This document shows positions 7,396-13,025 of a stretch of 13,616 bases of DNA, one piece after another. Position 1 is the first letter of the stretch, and each line of letters begins with the position of its first letter. The translations under genes were made by a program, and so were the position numbers. The stretch is from positions 1 through 13,616 of the forward strand of contig NZ_JBGCVY010000073.1 of assembly GCF_041088075.1 (NCBI RefSeq), given 5' to 3'. This stretch comes from Mucilaginibacter_A sp041088075 (GTDB lineage Bacteria; Bacteroidota; Bacteroidia; Sphingobacteriales; Sphingobacteriaceae). The notes below the pieces were generated by a model. That model saw nothing but the letters and a program-made list of their open reading frames with translations, had not been told where the DNA came from and made no database searches.

Positions 7396-7481
7396 AATGC
7401 TTCTTTTATCGGGTAAATTTTAGGTTTGGCTAAAGCCAATAACTAAACGATTTGACCCGCGGCCTGAAAGCCGTGGCAATT
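7396..7481 (+). repeat. Composite repeat unit, copy B
   Basis: It has the same order as copy A: dispersed-element copy 9 (7396-7421), palindrome TTGGC-TAAA-GCCAA (7426-7439) and hairpin CCGCGGC-CTGAAA-GCCGTGG (7457-7476). The hairpin arm changes still pair (one as G-U), which suggests the fold matters. Confidence 0.8.
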
Positions 7482-7510
7482 GAACTGTTCCTGTTTTCGT
7501 GTTTCTTTCA

Positions 7511-7563
7511 TTGCCACGGCCTTTAGGCCGTGGATAAATGCGCTCATTCTTGGCTTTAGCCAA
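7511..7563 (-). repeat. REP-like hairpin pair, inverted copy C
   Basis: In inverted orientation it contains the perfect palindrome CCACGGCC-TTTA-GGCCGTGG (7514-7533) and TTGGC-TTTA-GCCAA (7550-7563). It lacks the dispersed element seen at the head of copies A and B. Direct plus inverted copies together resemble a BIME, the mosaic arrangement of REP elements. Confidence 0.75.
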
Positions 7564-7653
7564 AATACTCTTCGCAAAAACCAACTTAATTCTTTTCCTT
7601 TTTCGGCAGTTGATTTTTCTTCACCCAAAACCTTAATTTAAAACCCGGAACTT

Positions 7654-7661
7654 TACCTTTG
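7654..7661 (+). promoter_or_regulatory. Possible -7 box for kduD
   Basis: TACCTTTG fits the Bacteroidota -7 pattern TAnnTTTG, 22 bp before the kduD ATG. I see no clear TTTG at the expected -33 position, so support is weak. Confidence 0.3.
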
Positions 7662-7683
7662 GGAAATTAAATCAGCCTGAACC

Positions 7684-8451
7684 ATGAAACTTCAATTATT
7701 TGATTTGACCGGAAAAACAGCGCTGGTAACCGGTTGCAACCGCGGCATCGGCAAAGCCATGGCCGTTGCAATGGCCGAAGCCGGTGCAGATGTGATTGGT
7801 GTTTCGGCTTCGCTGGAATTGGAAAACAGCGTGGTAGAAAAAGAAATTTTGGCTTTGGGTAGAAAGTTTAAAGCTTACCAGGCCGATTTTGCTGACCGAA
7901 GTAAGCTGTACCAGTTTCTGGAAAAGCTGTTTGCCGAAAACCCAAAAATTGATATTTTGATCAACAACGCCGGGATGATTCTACGCAAACCAGCAGCAGA
8001 GCATCCCGACGAAATGTGGGACAAAGTGATGTCTGTAAACCTCGATGCGCCTTTTATTTTAGCACGCGAAGTCGGCAAAAAAATGCTGAAACAAGGCTCG
8101 GGCAAAATCATTTTTACTTGTTCTTTGCTTACGTTTCAGGGCGGCATTACCGTGCCGGGATACGCGGCCAGCAAAGGCGCTCTGGGCAGTTTGATCAAAG
8201 CTTTGGCCAACGAATGGGCCGCAAAAGGCATCAACGTAAATGGCATTGCGCCGGGTTACATCGCAACCGATAATACAGAAGCGTTGCGGAACGACCCGGA
8301 CAGAAGTGCCTCCATCTTATCCCGTATCCCCGCTGGCCGTTGGGGCGAAGCGGAGGATTTTAAAGGCCCGGCCGTTTTTCTGGCTTCTGCCGCTGCGGAT
8401 TATGTACACGGGACCATTTTAACTGTGGACGGCGGCTGGATGGGACGCTGA
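7684..8451 (+). CDS. kduD: 2-deoxy-D-gluconate 3-dehydrogenase / 2-dehydro-3-deoxy-D-gluconate 5-dehydrogenase
   Basis: Reduces 3-deoxy-D-glycero-2,5-hexodiulosonate (DKII) to 2-keto-3-deoxygluconate with NAD(P)H in pectin-derived unsaturated uronate breakdown. It is a classical short-chain dehydrogenase of 255 residues. The cofactor motif TGCNRGIG occupies 16-23, NNAG 94-97, and the catalytic Ser147, Tyr160 and Lys164 are in CSLLTFQGG and GYAASKGA. NGIAPGYIATDNTEALRND (186-204) is close to known KduD. Pairing with kduI, 27 bp downstream, makes the assignment firm. The order kduD-kduI and the proximity to arabinan genes support a pectin-degradation role. Confidence 0.93.
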   Translation: MKLQLFDLTGKTALVTGCNRGIGKAMAVAMAEAGADVIGVSASLELENSVVEKEILALGRKFKAYQADFADRSKLYQFLEKLFAENPKIDILINNAGMILRKPAAEHPDEMWDKVMSVNLDAPFILAREVGKKMLKQGSGKIIFTCSLLTFQGGITVPGYAASKGALGSLIKALANEWAAKGINVNGIAPGYIATDNTEALRNDPDRSASILSRIPAGRWGEAEDFKGPAVFLASAAADYVHGTILTVDGGWMGR

Positions 8452-8475
8452 TTTTTTACCGATAAAAGAAGTATC
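8451..8475 (-). repeat. Dispersed element copy 10, filling the kduD-kduI gap
   Basis: On the minus strand it reads GATACTTCTTTTATCGG then TAAAAAAT. It begins at the last base of the kduD stop codon and ends three bases before the kduI ATG, so it makes up essentially the whole intergenic spacer. Confidence 0.65.
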
Positions 8476-8478
8476 AAA

Positions 8479-9309
8479 ATGGAAATAAGATTTCAAAACA
8501 GTCCGAAGGAAACCAGCCGAATGAATACGGAAGAACTGCGCGCCAACTTCCTCGCTCAAAATTTGGTGCAGGATGATGTGGTAAAAATGGTTTATTCGCA
8601 TTACGACCGGGTAATTATCGGCGGAGCCAAACCCATAAACCAAACTTTACAACTGGAAAACCATCCAGAACTGCGCGCCGAATATTTTTTAGAACGACGG
8701 GAAATCGGCATCATCAACGTTGGCGGTGCCGGAAAAGTGGAAGCGGATGGCACAATTTTCGACTTGGAGAAATTAAGCTGTTTATATTTGGGGAAAGGGA
8801 CAAAAGAAGTTAGTTTTTCAAGCATCAACCCAAATAATCCTGCTGTTTTTTACCTGCTTTCTTCGCCGGCGCATCAAACTTATCCTGCCCAAAAAATGAC
8901 GAAAGACGAAGCTTCTCCGGGAACAATGGGAGCAGTAGAAACGGCAAACGAACGGACGATTTATCGTTACATCCACCTCGACGGCATCAAAAGCAGTCAG
9001 TTGGTGATGGGCTTGACCATTCTGAAAACCGGCAGCGTTTGGAACACCATGCCCGCCCATACGCACACCCGCCGTATGGAAGCTTATTTTTATTTTGATG
9101 TTCCGCCAGAACAGCGCGTGATCCATTTGATGGGCGAACCAACCGAAACGCGGCATTTGCTGGTGGCTAACCACGAAGCTATTATTTCTCCGCCCTGGTC
9201 AATTCACTCTGGTTGCGGCACGGCAAATTATGGGTTTATTTGGGGGATGGCGGGCGAAAATTTGGTTTATAGCGATATGGATGCAATTGCCATTGGTGAT
9301 TTGCGCTGA
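8479..9309 (+). CDS. kduI: 5-keto-4-deoxyuronate isomerase (4-deoxy-L-threo-5-hexosulose-uronate ketol-isomerase)
   Basis: Isomerises 5-keto-4-deoxyuronate (DKI) to DKII, just before KduD in pectin/uronate catabolism; a cytoplasmic cupin-fold zinc enzyme. It is 276 residues (E. coli KduI 278). The metal ligands His194, His196, Glu201 and His243 are visible in PAHTHTRRMEAY and SIHSGCG, each two positions before the E. coli numbering. FYLLSSPAHQTYP (124-136) and GGAKPINQTL (48-57) are characteristic family segments. ATG start at 8479. It follows kduD in the same direction with a 27 bp gap made of a dispersed-element copy, so the two are probably one operon. Its own stop codon begins the next element copy. 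Confidence 0.95.
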   Translation: MEIRFQNSPKETSRMNTEELRANFLAQNLVQDDVVKMVYSHYDRVIIGGAKPINQTLQLENHPELRAEYFLERREIGIINVGGAGKVEADGTIFDLEKLSCLYLGKGTKEVSFSSINPNNPAVFYLLSSPAHQTYPAQKMTKDEASPGTMGAVETANERTIYRYIHLDGIKSSQLVMGLTILKTGSVWNTMPAHTHTRRMEAYFYFDVPPEQRVIHLMGEPTETRHLLVANHEAIISPPWSIHSGCGTANYGFIWGMAGENLVYSDMDAIAIGDLR

Positions 9310-9334
9310 TACTGTTTTTATCGGCATAAATTTG
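9308..9334 (+). repeat. Dispersed element copy 11, overlapping the kduI stop codon
   Basis: The sequence reads GATACTGTTTTTATCGG, CA, TAAATTTG, one of the best matches to the family. Its first two bases are the last two of the kduI TGA. TAAATTTG also fits a -7 promoter box, but other copies do not keep that match. Confidence 0.7.
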
Positions 9335-9487
9335 GGCTGGAAATAAAAACCAACTTTCCTTATTCTTTACAAAAATTTTTAGTTTTAGGAATAGTATTTT
9401 CTTTTGTCTAAATTTAAGCATCCAATACAAAACCTGGCTGCGCAAAAGCTGCATCCCCTTGACCGCGAAAAATTAATTGACCGTTTG

Positions 9488-10093
9488 ATGAGAAAATTTT
9501 CACCCCTTATAATGCTGCTGTTTTTTGTTGCCCTGATTGCGCACGGGCAATTGGTGCAAAACTTTCCGCAGCTTAAATCTTTTCAGCAAAATTTGGCAGC
9601 CCTTAATGTGCAGTTTGCCCTTCCGCGTGATTTTAGGGAGATAAAAACAGTACATACCGCTGATCTGGATGTTGATTATGCCATAGAACTGCCCAACGAA
9701 AACTTCCAGGTTTGGTTTATGGCCAAAAACCTGCAACAGCAACGCGCCAAATTAAAAGTATTTGAAGATGCTTCAAGAGCGGCCACCAATACGCCTGATT
9801 CGCTTTACAAACCCATCGCCACAGCTACGGCCATCGCTTTGGCCGGAAAAAATAACTATACCGTTAAGGCGCTACCGCCCGAAGCTTTGGCTTTGTTCCA
9901 TGCCAGCGAAGGGCAATCTTATCTGCTCAATTTGTACAACATGCCCATCACCAACCGTTGCAAATATGGCCTGCTCATCTGTTTGCAAAAAAATGGTGCA
10001 GGCAGTGTCTCCATGCTTTTTCTGAGCAACGATAACGGGCCGGATTTTTATAAAAACGTAAACAAGGCCTGTTATTCCGTCCGCTTTAACTGA
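9488..10093 (+). CDS. Secreted protein of unknown function
   Basis: I do not recognise this family. From the ATG at 9488 it has 201 residues and begins MRKFSPLIMLLFFVALIAHG, a clear signal peptide (n-region Arg-Lys, hydrophobic core, cleavage near HG/Q). No lipobox cysteine follows, so it is probably periplasmic or released. A TTG at 9404 would add 28 charged residues ahead of the signal peptide and is unlikely. The mature part is mixed alpha/beta by eye, with about three cysteines, no catalytic motif that I can name and no transmembrane segment. It stands between kduI and parE on the same strand with gaps over 100 bp on both sides, so cotranscription is uncertain. An inverted dispersed-element copy lies in frame near codons 48-56. 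Confidence 0.75.
   Translation: MRKFSPLIMLLFFVALIAHGQLVQNFPQLKSFQQNLAALNVQFALPRDFREIKTVHTADLDVDYAIELPNENFQVWFMAKNLQQQRAKLKVFEDASRAATNTPDSLYKPIATATAIALAGKNNYTVKALPPEALALFHASEGQSYLLNLYNMPITNRCKYGLLICLQKNGAGSVSMLFLSNDNGPDFYKNVNKACYSVRFN
9629..9654 (-). repeat. Dispersed element copy 12, inside the unknown secreted-protein gene
   Basis: On the minus strand it reads TGTACTGTTTTTATC, TCCC, TAAAATC. The gene is read on the other strand, where this encodes about DFREIKTV. Confidence 0.45.
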
Positions 10094-10118
10094 TGCTGTT
10101 TTTATCGGCCTAAATTTA
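10092..10118 (+). repeat. Dispersed element copy 13, overlapping a stop codon
   Basis: The sequence reads GATGCTGTTTTTATCGG, CC, TAAATTTA. Its first bases are the end of the TGA stop of the unknown secreted-protein gene. Confidence 0.7.
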
Positions 10119-10150
10119 TCAACATTCTGCCTGATTTATCAAGATTTTGC
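10114..10150 (+). repeat. Two direct 17 bp repeats upstream of parE
   Basis: ATTTATCAACATTCTGC (10114-10130) and ATTTATCAAGATTTTGC (10134-10150) differ at two positions and are spaced exactly 20 bp apart, about two turns of DNA. They lie 64-100 bp before the parE start. Such spacing suits tandem binding sites, but no regulator is known for them here. Confidence 0.5.
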
Positions 10151-10183
10151 TAGTAGGATAAGGTAAAATAATTAGATTTTTAA

Positions 10184-10191
10184 TAGATTTG
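10184..10191 (+). promoter_or_regulatory. Possible -7 box for parE
   Basis: TAGATTTG fits the Bacteroidota TAnnTTTG pattern, 22 bp before the parE ATG. No matching -33 TTTG is seen at the usual distance. Confidence 0.25.
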
Positions 10192-10213
10192 TGCTAAAAT
10201 TAGTAGCAAATTT

Positions 10214-12094
10214 ATGATGTCGGCAACTCCATCAAATCAAAATAATTCCGTTAATTACAGTGAAGACAGCATCCGTTCGCTCGATTGGAAAGAGCACATC
10301 CGTTTACGGCCGGGCATGTACATCGGTAAATTGGGCGACGGTTCTGCTTATGATGACGGGATTTATGTTTTGCTGAAAGAAATTGTAGATAATTCGATTG
10401 ATGAGTTTGTGATGGGCGCAGGCCGGACCATAGACATCAACTTAAGCGAACATAAGATTGCCGTTCGGGATTATGGCCGCGGAATTCCGTTAGGTAAAGT
10501 GATTGATTGCGTTTCTAAGATCAACACCGGCGGCAAATACGACAGCAAAGCATTTCAAAAATCGGTTGGGTTAAACGGTGTTGGAACGAAAGCGGTAAAT
10601 GCGCTGTCCAGCAATTTCATCGTACAATCATACCGCGATAACCGCACCAAAATTGCCGAATTTAGCAAAGGCGAACTGCTGCGCGAAGAAGAAAAAGACA
10701 CGACGCAACGCAACGGAACGGCAATTAGTTTTTTGCCGGATGATACGATTTTCCGCCATTACCGCTTTATCCCAGAGTTTGCGGAGAACATGATTTGGAA
10801 TTACGTTTTTCTGAATGCCGGTTTAACCATCAATTTTAACGGACAAAAATACCATTCGGAACGTGGCCTGCACGATTTGCTGGTTCGAAATACCGATGCA
10901 GAAAACCTGCGCTATCCGATTATCCATTTAAAAGGCGAAGACATCGAGATCGCGATGACGCACGGCCAGCAATACGGCGAAGAATATTATTCGTTTGTAA
11001 ACGGCCAGCACACCACGCAAGGCGGAACGCACCAAGCTGCCTTTCGCGAAGCGGTTGTAAAAACCATTCGCGAGTTTTATAAAAAAGAGTTTGATGCGGC
11101 CGATGTTCGCGCTTCGATTGTGGCGGCGGTTTCCATCCGCGTGCAGGAACCGGTTTTTGAATCGCAGACCAAAACCAAATTAGGTTCGCAAAATATTGCG
11201 GAAGACGGACCTTCCGTTCGTGGTTTTATCAATGATTTTGTAAAGAAAGCGCTGGACGATCACCTGCATAAAAACCCGGCAACGGCCGATGGTTTGCTGA
11301 AACGCATTTTACAATCCGAACGCGAACGAAAAGACATTGCCGGCATCAAAAAACTGGCCAACGAGCGCGCCAAAAAAGCATCGTTGCACAACAAAAAACT
11401 GCGCGATTGCAAGCTGCATTTTGAAGATACGCACGAACGCAAGCAAGACACCACATTGTTTATCACCGAAGGAGATTCGGCCAGCGGCTCGATCACCAAA
11501 TCACGCGATGTGCAAACGCAGGCGGTTTTCAGTTTGAAGGGAAAGCCGTTAAACTGCTTCGGCCTCACCAAAAAAGTGGTTTACGAAAACGAAGAATTTA
11601 ACCTTTTGCAACACGCGCTGAATATTGAAGACGGTTTAGATGGCTTGCGTTACAACAACATTGTCATCGCAACCGATGCCGATGTGGACGGAATGCACAT
11701 CCGGTTGCTGTTAATGACCTTTTTTCTGCAGTTTTTCCCCGATCTGGTCAAAGCCGGTCATGTTTCTATTTTGCAAACGCCGCTTTTCCGGGTGCGCAAC
11801 AAAAAGGAAACGATTTATTGTTACAGCGACGAAGAACGCCAGCGCGCCATCAACAAGCTGGGCAACAAGCCGGAAATTACCCGTTTTAAAGGTTTGGGCG
11901 AAATTTCGCCGGAAGAATTTGGTTTGTTTATCGGTAAAGATATCCGCTTGGATCCGGTGTTGTTGAAAGAAGCCAACATCAAATCGCTGTTAGAATATTT
12001 TATGGGAAAGAATACGCCGGACAGGCAGCAGCATATTATCCAGAATTTAAGGGTAGAGGTTGATATTTTGGAGGAGCAGGAAGTTGTGGCTTGA
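10214..12094 (+). CDS. parE: DNA topoisomerase IV subunit B (ParE-type)
   Basis: ATPase subunit of a type IIA topoisomerase, expected to work with ParC in chromosome decatenation. It has 626 residues. The GHKL ATPase domain carries EIVDNSIDE (56-64, catalytic Glu56 and Asn60), RDYGRGIPLG (85-94) and the ATP-lid glycine motif GLNGVGTK (119-126). The transducer has the QTK loop SQTKTKLG (317-324). The Toprim domain has EGDSASGS (419-426) and DADVDG (488-493). The length and lack of the extra Toprim insert of some GyrBs favour ParE, but a GyrB paralogue remains possible. It starts at tandem ATGs (10214 and 10217). Its last ~52 codons (from Lys575) occur again, diverged, at 12776-12931, so this tail may be a replacement brought by the higBA insertion. 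No parC is in view. Confidence 0.93.
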   Translation: MMSATPSNQNNSVNYSEDSIRSLDWKEHIRLRPGMYIGKLGDGSAYDDGIYVLLKEIVDNSIDEFVMGAGRTIDINLSEHKIAVRDYGRGIPLGKVIDCVSKINTGGKYDSKAFQKSVGLNGVGTKAVNALSSNFIVQSYRDNRTKIAEFSKGELLREEEKDTTQRNGTAISFLPDDTIFRHYRFIPEFAENMIWNYVFLNAGLTINFNGQKYHSERGLHDLLVRNTDAENLRYPIIHLKGEDIEIAMTHGQQYGEEYYSFVNGQHTTQGGTHQAAFREAVVKTIREFYKKEFDAADVRASIVAAVSIRVQEPVFESQTKTKLGSQNIAEDGPSVRGFINDFVKKALDDHLHKNPATADGLLKRILQSERERKDIAGIKKLANERAKKASLHNKKLRDCKLHFEDTHERKQDTTLFITEGDSASGSITKSRDVQTQAVFSLKGKPLNCFGLTKKVVYENEEFNLLQHALNIEDGLDGLRYNNIVIATDADVDGMHIRLLLMTFFLQFFPDLVKAGHVSILQTPLFRVRNKKETIYCYSDEERQRAINKLGNKPEITRFKGLGEISPEEFGLFIGKDIRLDPVLLKEANIKSLLEYFMGKNTPDRQQHIIQNLRVEVDILEEQEVVA

Positions 12095-12118
12095 TACTGT
12101 TTTTAGGGGTGAAAAATT
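12093..12118 (+). repeat. Dispersed element copy 14, overlapping the parE stop codon
   Basis: The sequence reads GATACTGTTTTTAGGGG, TG, AAAAATT. It starts inside the parE TGA and belongs to the segment that is duplicated, with copy 15, beyond higA. Confidence 0.6.
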
Positions 12119-12146
12119 AGCAAGGTTTTATCTGTGTTGATGTAAT

Positions 12147-12167
12147 CTGTATATTTACATTATACAG
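12147..12167. promoter_or_regulatory. Palindromic operator of the higBA operon
   Basis: A perfect inverted repeat, CTGTATA, 7 bases (TTTACAT), TATACAG, lies 7 bp before the higB start. HigA-type antitoxins repress their own operon by binding such palindromes at the promoter, so this is the likely autoregulatory site. The binding itself is inferred. Confidence 0.65.
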
Positions 12168-12174
12168 AATAGAT

Positions 12175-12459
12175 GTGATTAAAACAATTAAAAGTAAACC
12201 TTTACGGCTATTGTGGGAAAAAGGGGATGGCAGCAAGTTGCCGCCATCTCAGCTAAAAAAAATACAACTTGTTTTACAAATCATTGATGATCTGGAAGAA
12301 GTGCCGGAAGACCTTGCGCATCTGGTTTCTTGGAGGCCACATCCATTAAAAGGAGAGCTTCAAGGATTTTGGAGTTTAGATATTACAGGTAATTACCGGC
12401 TGATATTCCGCTTTGAAAATAATAATGCTTTTGATTTAGACTACTTAGACACACATTGA
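12175..12459 (+). CDS. higB: HigB-type toxin (RelE/ParE superfamily)
   Basis: Type II toxin, probably an mRNA endonuclease acting at the ribosome as known HigB proteins do. It is 94 residues. The family pattern is clear: LLWEKGDGSKLP (12-23), then HPLKG (56-60), GFWSLDITGNYRLIFRFE (64-81) and a C-terminal acidic-aromatic end DLDYLDTH. The start is GTG at 12175, just after the palindromic operator; no better ATG is seen. It is the first gene of the pair, and higA begins one base after its TGA, the toxin-first order typical of HigBA. It lies between the intact parE and a displaced copy of the parE tail. Confidence 0.92.
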   Translation: MIKTIKSKPLRLLWEKGDGSKLPPSQLKKIQLVLQIIDDLEEVPEDLAHLVSWRPHPLKGELQGFWSLDITGNYRLIFRFENNNAFDLDYLDTH

Positions 12460-12460
12460 T

Positions 12461-12757
12461 ATGGAAAGAGAAATGGAACTACACCATCCCGGCGAAATCT
12501 TAAAAATGGAAGTTATTGAAGGGCGTGGTTTAACAATTGGCAAAGCGGCAGAACTTTTAGGTATCACCCGCCCAACCCTGTCTAATATATTAAATGGCAA
12601 AGCGGCAATTACGCCAAATATTGCATTAAGGCTTGAAACTGTTTTTGGCGGCACAGCCCGTTTTTGGATTCGGTTACAATCGTCTTACGAATTGTTTATT
12701 GCTAAAAAGAACTTTTTGAAAAATCCACCGAAAATAAAGCACTTTGATTTTGTGTAA
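12461..12757 (+). CDS. higA: HigA-type antitoxin, XRE-family DNA-binding protein
   Basis: Antitoxin and autorepressor of the higBA operon. It is 98 residues with one helix-turn-helix of the XRE/Cro type at about 24-48 (LTIGKAAELLGITRPTLSNI, then LNGKAAIT). It opens with the HHPGEILKMEVIE segment (8-20) and continues with ALRLETVFGGTARFWIRLQ (55-73), both hallmarks of the HigA/VapI family. ATG at 12461, one base after higB stops; an inner ATG at 12473 is possible. The full length and intact motifs suggest a working pair. Its stop is about 18 bp before the start of the displaced parE tail, so it marks the right edge of the inserted cassette. Confidence 0.93.
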   Translation: MEREMELHHPGEILKMEVIEGRGLTIGKAAELLGITRPTLSNILNGKAAITPNIALRLETVFGGTARFWIRLQSSYELFIAKKNFLKNPPKIKHFDFV

Positions 12758-12775
12758 TATTTCTTAACAAGTTGG

Positions 12776-12931
12776 AAAGATATTCGTCTGGATCCGGTGT
12801 TATTAAAAGAAGCCAATATCAAAACCTTGTTAGGATATTTTATGGGAAAGAATACGCCAGACCTGCAGCAGCATATTATTCAAAATTTACGGGTTGAAGT
12901 TGATATTTTGGAAGAGGAAGTGGTGGCGTAG
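12776..12931 (+). pseudogene. Displaced second copy of the parE 3' end
   Basis: From 12776 the sequence follows parE from 11936 at a constant offset of 840 bp, down to a stop codon (TAG instead of TGA). The reading frame stays open and would give the last 51 residues of ParE with three substitutions and one missing Gln. I count 16 synonymous codon changes against those three, so the copy diverged mostly under protein-level constraint. It has no start codon and no upstream domain, so it is a remnant and not a gene. Likeness ends abruptly at the AAAGAT at 12776, which marks the junction. Confidence 0.88.
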
Positions 12932-12956
12932 TGCTGTTTTTATCGGTGTAAAATTG
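12930..12956 (+). repeat. Dispersed element copy 15, after the displaced parE tail
   Basis: The sequence reads AGTGCTGTTTTTATCGG, TG, TAAAATTG. It overlaps the TAG stop and corresponds to copy 14 after the intact parE, so the duplicated segment includes the element. Confidence 0.65.
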
Positions 12957-13025
12957 AGTTTAAAAGATTGAAATTTTTTAGCTTAAAGTATTAGGTTGCA
13001 ATTTTGATTAACATAAAAATTTGTG

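Larger units (their letters stand above)
7272..7683. other. 412 bp intergenic region filled with REP-like repeats
   Basis: No gene is supported here; a minus-strand frame across the right half is made mainly of repeat hairpins. The left and middle parts hold two direct copies of a composite unit (7296-7382, 7396-7481), then one inverted REP-like copy (7511-7563). The last 120 bp is plain AT-rich sequence leading to kduD. Confidence 0.7.

Noticed and set aside
7296..7563. CRISPR array
   Set aside because: Only two direct units about 87 bp long with internal hairpins and one inverted copy; there are no regular short spacers and no cas genes.
7443..7628. Minus-strand open frame in the intergenic region
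   Set aside because: It runs across the REP-like palindromes, which tend to stay open by chance, and has no recognisable protein features.
9308..9334. Dispersed element as a general promoter (TAAATTTG as -7 box)
   Set aside because: Only this copy matches TAnnTTTG exactly; most others read TAAAATT or TAAAAA, and no -33 TTTG is kept at a fixed distance.
9308..9334. Dispersed element as an intrinsic terminator
   Set aside because: It has a short T run but no GC-rich stem before it, and copies occur inside genes and between cotranscribed genes.
9404..9487. TTG start giving a longer form of the unknown secreted protein
   Set aside because: It would bury the signal peptide behind 28 charged residues; the ATG at 9488 places it at the N-terminus.
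12776..12931. Assembly artefact explaining the doubled parE tail
   Set aside because: The copies differ at many positions, mostly silent, and have different stop codons, so they are separate sequences and not one sequence read twice.
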